Positions 16,612 to 25,359 are shown, numbered from the stretch's first letter. The stretch: DNA of 64,000 nt from Desulfoferula mesophila (GCF_037076455.1 NZ_AP028679.1:1627501-1691500), one strand, 5' to 3'. Numbers and translations: made by a program. The notes: generated from the letters alone by a model not told the origin.

Positions 16612-18521
16612 TGCGTATCGTCACCGCGCGCCGCATAAGCCAAGGCTTCTTTCTGGCCCTGTTCCTGTGGTTCTGCCTGGTGGCCACGGTGGGCGAACGC
16701 CTGTGGCAACTCCGGGGCTGGCCGGTCAATTGGTTCCTGGAGCTGGACCCCCTCACCGGGCTCACCAGCCTGCTGGCCTCGGGGACGCTCTACGCGGGCC
16801 TCCTCTGGGGCGCGGCGGTGCTGGCCCTTACCCTGGTGGTGGGGCGCTTCTTCTGCGGCTGGGTCTGTCCCTTTGGGGCCATGCACCAGTTCGTGGGCTG
16901 GCTGGGTTCGAGGGGCAAGCCGCTGAAGGAGCGGGTGCGACGCAACGCCCCCCATCCGGCCCAGCAGATCAAATACCTGGTGCTGGCTTTTTTCCTGGGC
17001 GCGGCCATGAGCGACCTGGCCGCTCGCCTGGCCCTGGGCCAAGTGGCCGCCTCCCTGGCCGGGGCCATCGTGCTGGGCCTGGTGCTCTGGGCCACGCGAC
17101 GGGGGCAGGGCGGGCGGGCCTATGCCCTGGCCGTGGGCCTGGTACTGGCCGCGTGGGTGGCCTGGAGCCTGGCCGCACCCCACGGCGGGGCCTGGCTGTT
17201 GGCCGGGCTGCTGGACCCCATCCCCCTGGTGAGCCGTTCGGTGAACCTGGTGCTCCTGCCCCTGGCCGACGCCCCGGCCCGCGTGGCCTGGCCCGAGCCC
17301 CGCTTCTACCAGGGCGCCGGGCTCATCGCCACGGTGTTCGGGGCCGCCTTGCTGCTCAACCTGTGGCGGCCTCGCTTTTTCTGCCGCTACGTGTGCCCCA
17401 CCGGCGCCCTGTTGGGCCTGGTGGGCCGCCACGCCCTGTGGCGGGTGGGCAAGAAGCAGGCCCGCTGCGGGGCCTGCCTGGGCTGCGACGGGGCCTGTTC
17501 AGGCGCGGCCCGCCCGGCGGGACGCCTGCGCCCGGCCGAGTGCGTGCTGTGCCTCAACTGCCTGGACGCCTGCCCGGAGGACGACATCACCTATGCCACC
17601 CGGCCCTCGGCCGGCGGCGAGGCCGCCCCGGACCTGGGCCGCCGCCGGGTGTTGGCCGGACTGGGCCTGGGCCTGGTCGCTCCGCCGGTGCTAAGCCTGA
17701 GCGGAGTGCTGGGGCCGGGCTGGAACCCGGCCCTGATCCGCCCGCCCGGCTCCCTGCCCGAGTGCGAGTTCCTGCGCCGCTGCCTGCGTTGCGGCCAGTG
17801 CATGCGGGTGTGCCCCACCGGGGTGCTGCAACCGGCCGGGCCCTCCTTTGGCCTGGAGGCCCTGTGGACCCCGGTCTTGAACATGACCATCGGCACCAGC
17901 GGCTGCCAACTGCGCTGCACCGCCTGCGCCAGCGTGTGCCCCAGCGCGGCCATCCGGCCCATCAGCCTGGCCGAAAAGCTGGGCCAGGGCGAGTTCGCGG
18001 CCCAAGGGCCCATCCGCCTGGGCTGCGCCTTTGTGGACCGCGGCCGCTGCCTGCCCTGGGCCATGGACCGGCCCTGCATAGTGTGCCAGGAGAACTGCCC
18101 GGTGAGCCCCAAGGCCATCTTCACCCGGGTGGCCTGGGAGACGGTGCTCACCGGTCTGGTGGCAGGGTCCGCCACGGGAGGCGAACTCACGGTGAGCGGC
18201 AAGGCCCTGAAGCCCGCCGCCCTGGCCAGCGGCGACTACTACCTGCAAATGGGCGCTGCGCGGGCGCGCATCGTGGCCAACGGCGCGCACAGCCTGATCT
18301 TGACCGGGGGGAGCGACTGGCGCACCCCCGCCCCCGGAGAGGCGCTCAGCGTGGCGGTGCGTTTGCAGCGGCCTTACGTGGACCCCGCCCGCTGCATCGG
18401 CTGCGGCATCTGCCAGCACGAATGCCCGGTGAGCGGCAAACGGGCCATCCGGGTGAGCGCCGAAAACGCCACCCGCGAGCGGGCCCATTCCCTGCTGCTC
18501 AAGGGAGCCGGTCCGGTCTAA
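16611..18521 (+). CDS. NapH/NapG-type fusion: polytopic iron-sulfur quinol-dehydrogenase-like protein
   Basis: 636 aa. Residues 1 to about 270 carry several membrane segments and the NapH-type FFCGWVCPFGA and FFCRYVCPTGA sites. A cytoplasmic CGACLGCDGAC site and CVLCLNCLDACPEDD ferredoxin motif follow. Near residue 344 a second signal-like stretch, RRRVLAGLGLGLVAPPVLSL, appears, then a NapG/MauM-like ferredoxin part: CLRCGQCMRVCP, CQLRCTACASVCP, CIVCQENCP and CIGCGICQHECP. In Nap systems these are separate proteins passing electrons from quinol to the periplasm. Fused here with DUF6599 and DUF362 neighbours, it probably feeds or drains an exported redox partner of unknown identity. Confidence 0.88.
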   Translation: MRIVTARRISQGFFLALFLWFCLVATVGERLWQLRGWPVNWFLELDPLTGLTSLLASGTLYAGLLWGAAVLALTLVVGRFFCGWVCPFGAMHQFVGWLGSRGKPLKERVRRNAPHPAQQIKYLVLAFFLGAAMSDLAARLALGQVAASLAGAIVLGLVLWATRRGQGGRAYALAVGLVLAAWVAWSLAAPHGGAWLLAGLLDPIPLVSRSVNLVLLPLADAPARVAWPEPRFYQGAGLIATVFGAALLLNLWRPRFFCRYVCPTGALLGLVGRHALWRVGKKQARCGACLGCDGACSGAARPAGRLRPAECVLCLNCLDACPEDDITYATRPSAGGEAAPDLGRRRVLAGLGLGLVAPPVLSLSGVLGPGWNPALIRPPGSLPECEFLRRCLRCGQCMRVCPTGVLQPAGPSFGLEALWTPVLNMTIGTSGCQLRCTACASVCPSAAIRPISLAEKLGQGEFAAQGPIRLGCAFVDRGRCLPWAMDRPCIVCQENCPVSPKAIFTRVAWETVLTGLVAGSATGGELTVSGKALKPAALASGDYYLQMGAARARIVANGAHSLILTGGSDWRTPAPGEALSVAVRLQRPYVDPARCIGCGICQHECPVSGKRAIRVSAENATRERAHSLLLKGAGPV

Positions 18522-18658
18522 GGGCGCAAATTTCGCACGAATGTGCGCTTGTACAATCCTCGAGGCCCACAAGGCGCCTGTTATAATTTTTAGATAGGGC
18601 TTTAAACCGCCGCCAAGAAGGCGGCGAGCTTGGGTGAAACCAAGGGAGGTTTAGCGAA

Positions 18659-19867
18659 ATGGCCGAGCAAAAGACCGGGCGCAGCCGCCGGGATTTCATC
18701 AAGACCGTGAGCGCGGCGGGGGCGGCGTCCCTGCTGGTGGGAGCCGGGGCGGGCGCGGCCTCGGCGGCCGAGGAAATCAAGGTGCCACGGCGGCCTTTCG
18801 GCAAGACCGGGGTGGAGGTCTCCACCCTGTCCCTGGGCGGCATCTTCGACATCGTGAGCAACCAGATGGTGCTGCACCAGGCCCTCAAGCTGGGGGTGGA
18901 CTACTGGGACACCGCCTACAGCTACACCGGCGGGCGCAGCGAAACGGGCATCGGCAAGTTCCTGGCCCGTTACCCCCAGGAGCGCGGCCGCATCTTCCTG
19001 GTGACCAAGGCCAACAAGCGCGCCCCCCAGGACCTGGAGAGCGAGCTGAACCAGTCCCTGGAACGTTTGCAAACCTCCTATGTGGATCTGTTTTTCGTGC
19101 ACGCCATCAGTGATATCTCCGACGTGGACAAGCCGGAGATAAAGGCATGGGCGGCCAAGATGAAGCAGGCGGGCAAGATAAAGCTCTTCGGCTTTTCCAC
19201 CCACCGCAACATGGAAAGCTGCCTGGCCGCGGCCCCCCGCCTGGGCTACATCGACGGCATCATGATGACCTACAACTACCGCATCATGCACAACCAGGAC
19301 ATGAACAAAGCGGTGCAGGCCTGCCACGACGCGGGCATCGGGCTAACGGCCATGAAGACCCAGGGCGGCGGCCCGGTGGCCGACGACACCGAAGGCGAGG
19401 TCCAACTGGCCGGGCGCTTCCTCAAGAAGGGCTTCACCACCCACCAAGCCAAGCTCTTGGCCATTTGGGAGGACAAACGCATCGCCGCCATCTGCTCCCA
19501 GATGGCCAACGTCACCATCCTCAGGGCCAACGCGGCCGCTTCCCTGGACCGCACCGCCCTGAGCGCCGCCGATCGGCGGGCCCTGGCCGCATATGCCCGG
19601 GCCACCGAGGGCTGCTACTGCGCCGGGTGCGCCTCGCTGTGCGAAGAGGCCTTGAGCAACGCCGCGCCGGTGGCCGACGTGATGCGCGGGCTGATGTACG
19701 CCCGCTGCCACGGCGACCGCGACCTGGCCCGCCAGACCCTGGCCCAGGCCATGCCCCAGGGGCCGGAGTCCCTGCTGGCCCTGGACTTCGCCCCGGCCCA
19801 GGCGGCGTGCCCCCGGGGGCTGCCCATCGCCCGGCTGATGCGCGAGGCGGCCGAGGAAATGGCCTAA
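18659..19867 (+). CDS. Tat-exported aldo/keto reductase with C-terminal cysteine motif
   Basis: 402 aa. Signal RSRRDFIKTVSAAGAASLLV with a consensus twin-arginine, cleaved near ASA. AKR domain: DYWDTAYSY (catalytic Asp and Tyr), VTKANKR (Lys), FFVHAI (His), and FGFSTHRNME. The C-terminal CYCAGCASLCEEAL resembles the ferredoxin-like tail of the iron-sulfur AKR group. Export and an iron-sulfur tail suggest an electron-linked periplasmic reductase rather than a NADPH enzyme, but that is inference. It stands alone, 137 bases after the NapH/NapG fusion; a TATAAT at about 18582 lacks a clear -35. SD GGGAGG is present. Confidence 0.88.
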   Translation: MAEQKTGRSRRDFIKTVSAAGAASLLVGAGAGAASAAEEIKVPRRPFGKTGVEVSTLSLGGIFDIVSNQMVLHQALKLGVDYWDTAYSYTGGRSETGIGKFLARYPQERGRIFLVTKANKRAPQDLESELNQSLERLQTSYVDLFFVHAISDISDVDKPEIKAWAAKMKQAGKIKLFGFSTHRNMESCLAAAPRLGYIDGIMMTYNYRIMHNQDMNKAVQACHDAGIGLTAMKTQGGGPVADDTEGEVQLAGRFLKKGFTTHQAKLLAIWEDKRIAAICSQMANVTILRANAAASLDRTALSAADRRALAAYARATEGCYCAGCASLCEEALSNAAPVADVMRGLMYARCHGDRDLARQTLAQAMPQGPESLLALDFAPAQAACPRGLPIARLMREAAEEMA

Positions 19868-19881
19868 AGGCCGATTACGGC

Positions 19882-19909
19882 TTGCGAAGCCGGTGGTTTT
19901 TGTTATAAT
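19882..19909 (+). promoter_or_regulatory. tRNA-Arg promoter, overlapping a terminator for the reductase
   Basis: TTGCGA (19882-19887), 16-base spacer, TATAAT (19904-19909). The hairpin CGGCTT-GCG-AAGCCG and the T-run after it lie in the same stretch and can end the upstream transcript. Confidence 0.6.
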
Positions 19910-19941
19910 CCGCTTCTGTCGCCCCAGGGCGGCTACATAAC

Positions 19942-20018
19942 GCGCCCGTAGCTCAGCTGGATAGAGCGCCGGACTACGAATCCGTAGGCCGCCTGTTCGA
20001 ATCAGGCCGGGCGCACCA
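19942..20018 (+). tRNA. tRNA-Arg (anticodon ACG)
   Basis: 77-nt cloverleaf: acceptor GCGCCCG/CGGGCGC, discriminator A, encoded CCA, D-arm AGCTCAGCTGGATAGAGC, anticodon loop CTACGAA with ACG, T-loop GTTCGAATC. Its 3' part from 19972 is the attachment core of the downstream element, which rebuilds a full tRNA on integration. Confidence 0.97.
19972..20018 (+). repeat. attL: 47-bp direct repeat inside tRNA-Arg
   Basis: The 47 bases from the anticodon stem through CCA recur exactly at 32906-32952 in the same orientation. The flanks differ on both sides. This is the classic signature of tyrosine-integrase insertion into a tRNA 3' end. Confidence 0.95.
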
Positions 20019-20026
20019 ACAAAATC

Positions 20027-20056
20027 AAGGGGTTACGTCACTAGGCGTAACCCCTT
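20027..20056. terminator. Bidirectional terminator between tRNA-Arg and the integrase
   Basis: Perfect 11-base stem AAGGGGTTACG / CGTAACCCCTT with an 8-base loop, pyrimidine-rich on the plus side. It can end both the tRNA and the leftward integrase transcript; the integrase stop lies within it. It resembles the terminator at 32961-32990. Confidence 0.75.
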
Positions 20057-20764
20057 CTCTTCTTCTGTGTGAGAATTTGTGTGAGACTTTTGGGACACTT
20101 TGCCAGTGACCTGCTCCAATACACGCATTGCCTCTCGCTCGGTGCAACCGATGCTATGCAGATAAATCTCAGTGGTCTTACGGTTCTCATGCCCTAGTAG
20201 CCGTTGTATGGCTCCCATGGGGACGTTGCTGTTATCGAGCACGGTTGCCCCTGCGTGGCGAAGGGGATGGAAGCGGAAGTAACGCACCTCGGCCCTCTGA
20301 CATAGGGTTTTCATGAACCGCTTACGGTCCTTGTACGGCCCTTCAACCCACCGGCTTTCATTCCTGCTCCAGTACCGATGCCAGAACACCCAGGGTAGGT
20401 CCTTCCTGCGGTGTTTAAAACGTCGCGACATCCTCTTGAAGAGACGGTCGGTCATCGGCATGGTGCGTGGAGTCAGATCGCCTCCCCGTTTTTTGCGGGT
20501 GTACAGTACCAAGGACCTAACCTTGAAGTCCACATCATCCCAAGTCAAGCGGTTGACTTCGCTAACTCTGGCCATGGTGTCTCTGATCACCCACAGGTAG
20601 TCTTGCGTATCTGGATCTGCCAGCTCAATCACCCGGTCGATATCGTCCATCGGCGGGATGTATTTGACCCGTTTCTCCACCGGAATGAAATCAAGACGCT
20701 CTGTCGGGTTGTGGGTGATCAATCGCTTCTTGTAAATGGCGGTCCAAAAGCGAGACGATTTTAG
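20033..20764 (-). pseudogene. Tyrosine integrase, 5' end removed at the IS21 junction
   Basis: 243 codons of a site-specific tyrosine recombinase catalytic domain. Visible: RDTMARVSEVNRLTWDDVDF (first Arg), the lysine strand region around YTRKKRGGDL, HPLRHAGATVL (HxxR), LLGHENRKTTEIYLHS (second His and nucleophile Tyr). The reading frame runs on into IS21 DNA from 20765, but those upstream residues are not integrase. The N-terminal arm-binding and core-binding domains (usually about 100-150 residues) are therefore missing. Position beside attL and leftward orientation fit the integrase of this element. Confidence 0.88.
20066..20087. repeat. Repeat near attL: candidate integrase arm-type site
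   Basis: TGTGTGAGAATTTGTGTGAGAC holds two copies of TGTGTGAGA. Nearly the same sequence (18 of 19 bases) occurs near attR at 32772-32791. Inside the integrase gene it encodes the tandem SHTNSHT tail. Confidence 0.45.
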
Positions 20765-20870
20765 TGGCGGTTGAAAACCGTGACACATTGATTCAGTTTT
20801 CTTCAGGTGTTTTGGTGCGATGGAGGCCATGGTGGCTTCCAGGCCAGGACTCTCTGGAGGAGCGGAAGGG

Positions 20871-22382
20871 GTGTACACGGACATGGATCAATGGGCCCGG
20901 ATCAGACTTGAGTTGCGCGATGGCCAGGCGAGCAAGCGCGAGTTAATGCGTAGAGAGGGCATCCATTGGGATACCCTGCAAAAGATTCAGAATTTTCCCG
21001 AGCCTCCCGGATACCGGCTCAGCACCCCCCGAGCCAAGCCCAAGCTTGGCCCCTACCTTGAGTTGATCGCCCGGATCATAAAAGAGGACAAAAAGGTTCC
21101 CAAGAAGCAAAGGCACACGGCCACGCGCATATATCACCGCATCAAGGAGGCGGGTTATCAGGGCAAGTACACCCAGGTAAAGGAGGCGGTGCGCGCAATC
21201 AAGCGCGTGAGCCAGGAGGTGTACATGCCCCTGGTCCATCGTCCCGGCGAGGCGCAGGTGGACTTTGGCTATGCCCTGGCCAAGGTTTCCGGGGAGCTTC
21301 GCAAGATAGCGCTTTTTATCATGGCCTTGCCGTACTCCGATGCCTTTTTCGTGGCGGCCTTCGACAAGGAGTGCAGCGAGAGCTACTGGGAAGGGCATGC
21401 CAGGGCGTTCGAGTTTTTCGGTGGGGTGCCCCACCGGATCAGTTACGACAATAGCAAGGTCCTGGTTTCCAAGATCATAGGGCCTCATGAGCGCAAGCTG
21501 ACCGATGGTTTTCTCAAGCTGCAGAGCCATTACCTTTTTCGGGAGCATTTTTGTCGGGTGCGGCGTCCAAACGAGAAGGGCGTGGTGGAAGGGGTGGTCA
21601 AGTACGCCCGGCAGAATTTTTTGGTGCCAGTGCCCCAGGTGAAGGACCTGGCCGAGCTCAATGCCATGCTTTTAAGGCAGTGCCGCGACGACATGAAGCG
21701 CCGTTTGCGTGGCAAGGGCGGTAGCAAGGCCGAGGTTTTGCAGGAAGACCAGACAGCCTTTGTCCCCCTGCCTCCCTCCCGCTTCGATGCCTGCCGCAAA
21801 CAGCCTACCCGGGCCAATTCATTGTCCCTGGTCCGCTTCGACGACAATGACTACTCGGTGCCGGTGGCTTGTGCCCACCATGAAATTGTGGCCAAGGGCT
21901 ATGTGGATCGGGTGGTGCTCTGCCACCATGACGTGGTGGTGGCCCGCCACTCCCGATCCTGGGGCAAGGAAGGGGTGTTTTTCGACTACCGGCATTATCT
22001 GCCCTTGCTGGAGCGCAAGCCTGGCTCCCTGGACCACGCCCGCCCCCTGGCTGACCTAGATCTGTCTGAGTGCTTTGAGGTCTTGAGGCGGCGGCTGGTG
22101 GCCGGGGAAGACATGCCTGGCCAGGGCACCCGTAAATACATAAAGGTCCTACGTTTGCTGGAGGACCACTCCATGGCCAGACTGAAGCGGGCGGTGGAGC
22201 AGGCATTGTACGCGGGAGCCTATGCCCCGGAGGCCATTGTCCACCTGCTGGAGCCGCCATCATCAGGGCCCGCGGCCACCTTCCTGCTGGACGGTCGTGA
22301 GCACCTGGGCCGAGTGAGCGTGGCCGGGCCCGATATCACAGTCTATGACTCCCTCCTCGCGCAGGGAGGGGCGCTGTCATGA
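20871..22382 (+). CDS. istA: IS21-family transposase IstA
   Basis: 503 aa DDE transposase. N-terminal helix-turn-helix (about residues 5-45, ELRDGQASKRELMRREG), rve core with VDFGYAL (first Asp), RISYDNSKVLV (second Asp) and RRPNEKGVVEGVVKYARQNF (Glu), then an IstA C-terminal beta-barrel region. GTG at 20871 is preferred because it yields the family-typical start VYTDMDQWARIR; ATG 20883 is the alternative. Intact, with the stop overlapping istB. Confidence 0.94.
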   Translation: MYTDMDQWARIRLELRDGQASKRELMRREGIHWDTLQKIQNFPEPPGYRLSTPRAKPKLGPYLELIARIIKEDKKVPKKQRHTATRIYHRIKEAGYQGKYTQVKEAVRAIKRVSQEVYMPLVHRPGEAQVDFGYALAKVSGELRKIALFIMALPYSDAFFVAAFDKECSESYWEGHARAFEFFGGVPHRISYDNSKVLVSKIIGPHERKLTDGFLKLQSHYLFREHFCRVRRPNEKGVVEGVVKYARQNFLVPVPQVKDLAELNAMLLRQCRDDMKRRLRGKGGSKAEVLQEDQTAFVPLPPSRFDACRKQPTRANSLSLVRFDDNDYSVPVACAHHEIVAKGYVDRVVLCHHDVVVARHSRSWGKEGVFFDYRHYLPLLERKPGSLDHARPLADLDLSECFEVLRRRLVAGEDMPGQGTRKYIKVLRLLEDHSMARLKRAVEQALYAGAYAPEAIVHLLEPPSSGPAATFLLDGREHLGRVSVAGPDITVYDSLLAQGGALS

Positions 22383-23155
22383 AGGACCAGGACAAACCCA
22401 CCGTGCTCTTGGAGTACCACCTCAAAAAGCTGAAGCTGCCCACCATTCTCCGGGAATACGCGGCCATGGCCAAGGTCTGCAGCCAAGACCGCTCCGATTA
22501 CATGACCTACCTGCTGCGCCTGACCGAGCGGGAGCTTCTGGACCGCGAGAAGCGGGCAGCCGAAAGGCGCATCAAGCAAGCCGCCTTTCCGGTGATCAAG
22601 ACCATGGACACCTTTGATTTCAAGGCACAGCCCTCCATCAATCAGCAGCTGGTCAGGGAGCTGATGAGGGGCGAGTACATCGCCAAAAAGGAAAACGTGC
22701 TCCTGATCGGAAACTCCGGCACCGGCAAGACCCAGCTGGCCAGCGCCATGGCCTTTGCGGCCTGCGCCCAGGGAAGCAAGGTGAAATTCTACAGCGCCAC
22801 CGCCCTGGTCACAGAGCTCATGGAATGCCGCGAGGAAAGACGTCTGCAACGCCTGCAGAAACAGCTCCAGCGCCTACACCTGCTGGTCATCGATGAACTG
22901 GGCTATGTGCCCTTCTCCAAGATAGGCGCTCAAATGCTATTCGAGGTGGTGGGTAGGGCATATGAACAACAAAGCCTCATGATCACCACCAATCTCCCTT
23001 TCCAGCAATGGACGGAGGTCTTCGGCTCCGAAAGACTCACCGGTGCACTGCTGGACAGACTGACCCATAGGTGCCACATCATCGAGGCCAATGGAGAAAG
23101 CTACCGGCTCCGCCAAGCCAAAAGACGATCCCAGGCAAAGCCCAAAACCAACTAA
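22379..23155 (+). CDS. istB: IS21-family ATP-binding transposition protein IstB
   Basis: 258 aa AAA+ ATPase that helps IstA choose targets. Walker A GNSGTGKTQLASA (about residue 107), Walker B LLVIDELGYVPFS, sensor ITTNLPFQQW, and the C-terminal HRCHIIEANGESYR typical of IstB. Start overlaps the istA stop (ATGA). Appears intact. Confidence 0.95.
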   Translation: MKDQDKPTVLLEYHLKKLKLPTILREYAAMAKVCSQDRSDYMTYLLRLTERELLDREKRAAERRIKQAAFPVIKTMDTFDFKAQPSINQQLVRELMRGEYIAKKENVLLIGNSGTGKTQLASAMAFAACAQGSKVKFYSATALVTELMECREERRLQRLQKQLQRLHLLVIDELGYVPFSKIGAQMLFEVVGRAYEQQSLMITTNLPFQQWTEVFGSERLTGALLDRLTHRCHIIEANGESYRLRQAKRRSQAKPKTN

Positions 23156-23228
23156 GGCAAGATCATGATTGACAGCATGAACAACAGGACTATATCTCTA
23201 AAACAAGTGTCACGGTTTTAGACCGCCA

Positions 23229-23956
23229 ACTGTCCCGCACTTACTCCGCCATTCACACTTCAAATCCCCGAACTCGCCAAACACTTTAAGGTAATTGCTT
23301 TCGACAACAGGGGCGCAGGTCGTAGCGACAAGCCTGCAATGGACTACTCCATTCCATTGTTCGCGGCCGATACGGCCAGGCTACTGGAGGGCCTGAAGGT
23401 CGAGAGATCTCATGTCTTGGGTGTTTCCATGGGTGGCTACATTGCTCAGGAACTGGCCCTGGCCCGGCCGGAGATGGTGGCTGGGTTGGTGTTAGGTTGC
23501 ACCAGTTGCGGCGGGGACCCGGCTGTGTATATGGACCCGGTGGAGCGGGCTGCTTTTACCACCAACCAGGGTCTGAGCCCTGAGCAAATCCTGTACAAGG
23601 ACATGCACATCTATTTCAGCGACGAGTTCGTGGCGGGCAACCCGGAGTTCATCGAGCGGTTCGTTGAGATCTCCCAGCTACACTACCAGCCAGCCGATGC
23701 CTTCCTGCGCCAGGTGGAGGCCTGCAACCGGCACGACACCGCCGCCCGGGTGGGAGGCATAAGCGCACCCACCCTAATCCTGAGCGGCGACGATGATCAT
23801 TTGGTGCCCACCGAGAACTCCCGCATACTGCACCGGCTGATTCCCGGCTCTCGCCTGCGCATGTTCCCAGGCGGCCGCCACGCCTTCTTCATTGAGTTTC
23901 ACCAGGAGTTCAACAGCGAAGTGGTGGAATTCCTGGCCGCCTGTGGAAAATCCTAG
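23229..23956 (+). pseudogene. Alpha/beta hydrolase, 5' end lost at the IS21 junction
   Basis: An open frame begins at the IS21 end with TPPFTLQIPELAKHFKVIAF and continues DNRGAGRSDKP, nucleophile elbow GVSMGGYIAQELALARP, acid region LILSGDDDHLVP and GGRHAFFIEFH (catalytic His). Ser, Asp and His are all present. The usual first 25-30 residues with the oxyanion HG motif and any start codon are missing; an internal ATG at 23339 would cut further. The family includes 3-oxoadipate enol-lactonase-like and C-C hydrolases. GC content is higher than the neighbouring element genes, so it may be an import dragged in by rearrangement. Confidence 0.8.
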
Positions 23957-24155
23957 TTTTGCCGCTGGAAGGGAACTATCCCGCCGGAAACTAGCCCCGC
24001 TGTCTGTTCAGCTTTGAATACGTGTTACTGCTGATTATTACCTTGCTGGTCTTCTGCAGTGCGACCGTTTTCTACAATACTCATAGTTACCTTATCGCCT
24101 AAAGGCCAACCTCTCACAAAGGCAAAAATAAAACCAATTTATAATATGTTAGGCT

Positions 24156-24509
24156 CTACCCGACAGGTACCAGTCTCCAGGCCCTGGACTTACCTCTCGG
24201 CTTCTCCAAAGTGAAATTAGCTCCAGGTTTGGCACCAGACTTTTCGGCAAAATCGCTCACGGTCAACCGACCCTTAGCGGTAACCTCATAAGTGGTAGGC
24301 TTGGCCTTCGCCTTGCCACCGGTTGCCTCTTGCTTGATCTTGCCCGATTCCACCATGCCCATTTTTAACTGCTGTGCGAACTCAACTGAAGTCATGGCTT
24401 TTTTCTTGTAGGCGAGCTTCTCTCTAATCTCCTGCTCTGATACACCATCGCTGACCATCTTGATAAGTTTCTTGCGGTCTACCTCATTCCATTTCGAGGC
24501 CCTAGCCAT
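24156..24509 (-). CDS. Small basic protein with helix-turn-helix-like N-terminus
   Basis: 117 aa, not recognised. Start chosen at ATG 24507-24509 because AAAGGAG lies nine bases upstream. Residues 1-35 (WNEVDRKKLIKMVSDGVSEQ) look like a short helix-turn-helix. A Lys/Gly/Ala-rich linker (TGGKAKAKP) leads to a beta-rich C-terminus (YEVTAKGRLTVSDFAEKSGA) ending in basic KPRGKSRAWRLVPVG. Very basic, so nucleic-acid binding is plausible. About 200 bases on its downstream side show nothing else. Confidence 0.6.
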   Translation of the reverse strand: MARASKWNEVDRKKLIKMVSDGVSEQEIREKLAYKKKAMTSVEFAQQLKMGMVESGKIKQEATGGKAKAKPTTYEVTAKGRLTVSDFAEKSGAKPGANFTLEKPRGKSRAWRLVPVG

Positions 24510-24663
24510 TTTCAGGACTCCTTTTGCCATAAGGGTACTTCAATTTTGTTGATGGTTCGTATTACCAAATATTATTGAGTCAGCGCAAGCACAATAAGCA
24601 AGCTATATTCAATGACTGTGTACTGCCGGATGAGATGTTGAGAAAGCAACTGTAACGGGAAAA

Positions 24664-24715
24664 GCCGCTGCCGTTGCTACCCCCTTACGGGCAGGGTGGA
24701 TCCAGCGGCAGCGGC
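24664..24715. repeat. GC-rich inverted repeat between two AT-rich genes
   Basis: GCCGCTGCCGTTG (24664-24676) pairs with CAGCGGCAGCGGC (24703-24715), 12 of 13 positions, around a 26-base loop that itself contains CCCCCTTACGGGCAGGG. No T-run follows on either side, so it is a weak terminator candidate or another structured element. Confidence 0.5.
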
Positions 24716-24732
24716 CTCTCGGGATAGTTACA

Positions 24733-25359
24733 TTAATACCTGGCGATCATTATCCGATACTTCTTGAATGCCTCATCTATTGTCATGCCTACTGCTTCTT
24801 CAAAAACTGGCAACGCCCATTCTTCTCTACAGCTTCCGTCCTCCTCAAAAATCCAATGAATTATCACTGGAACTTTATCTATAGCCACAGCACTCTCTAT
24901 AGCTAGGCGCAATAACTCACCTGCCCAGGGAATATCATAAATGAAGTCGGCTGCGGCAATACTATCAGCAATTTCCAAATAATCTTCCATGCACTCTGCC
25001 TTTTCGATTGCCATCTGGTATACTTCTCTAGCCCATTTTTTATCGTAAAGTACCTGAAAAAGAGCAATGTAGTTAGCTGTAAGTTTTAATTCAGAAGCAT
25101 TATTGGCTCTGTCAGCTGCCTTTGAGAAAGCATCATAAGCATGGTCATCGAGATCCACCCAGCGATTTCTAGCAAGTTTAATCCCAATGCCGATTAGTGA
25201 ATTTGTATCTTCAGTTTTATCTAAAGCTATTTTAAAGAGTTTCTCGCCCCAATCCACATATTCGTCAACACCACTAGATAACGCCGCTTCGGCCAAGTCC
25301 ATCAAGCAGTTCGCGTCATCTGTTGTTTCAATGATTTGTTTCATTTCTTCTGGTAGCAT
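24733..25359 (-). CDS. TPR/Sel1-like helical repeat protein
   Basis: 208 aa acidic, all-helical protein with repeats of about 35-38 residues. Each has the form of an alanine-containing helix pair, for example NCLMDLAEAALSSGVDEYVD, WGEKLFKIALDKTEDTNSLI, AYDAFSKAADRANNASELKL and WAREVYQMAIEKAECMEDYL. No signal or membrane segment, so cytoplasmic protein binding is likely. Start at ATG 25357-25359 with AAAAGGA upstream, rather than the GTG six codons earlier. Markedly AT-rich, like the rest of element 1. Function unknown. Confidence 0.6.
   Translation of the reverse strand: MLPEEMKQIIETTDDANCLMDLAEAALSSGVDEYVDWGEKLFKIALDKTEDTNSLIGIGIKLARNRWVDLDDHAYDAFSKAADRANNASELKLTANYIALFQVLYDKKWAREVYQMAIEKAECMEDYLEIADSIAAADFIYDIPWAGELLRLAIESAVAIDKVPVIIHWIFEEDGSCREEWALPVFEEAVGMTIDEAFKKYRIMIARY

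Larger units (their letters stand above)
20765..23228. mobile_element. IS21-family insertion sequence
   Basis: 2464 bp, with istA and istB overlapping by four bases. Terminal inverted repeats are TGGCGGTTGAAAACCGTGAC on the left and, as complement, TGGCGGTCTAAAACCGTGAC on the right (two mismatches), both extending two more bases. Bases beside the ends (TTTAG on the left, ACTGT on the right) do not form a target duplication. Together with the two unrelated broken genes at its sides, this implies a deletion or rearrangement at the element. Confidence 0.92.

Noticed and set aside
20765-20884. First 40 codons of the apparent integrase frame
   Set aside because: They are encoded by IS21 terminal DNA and carry no integrase features.
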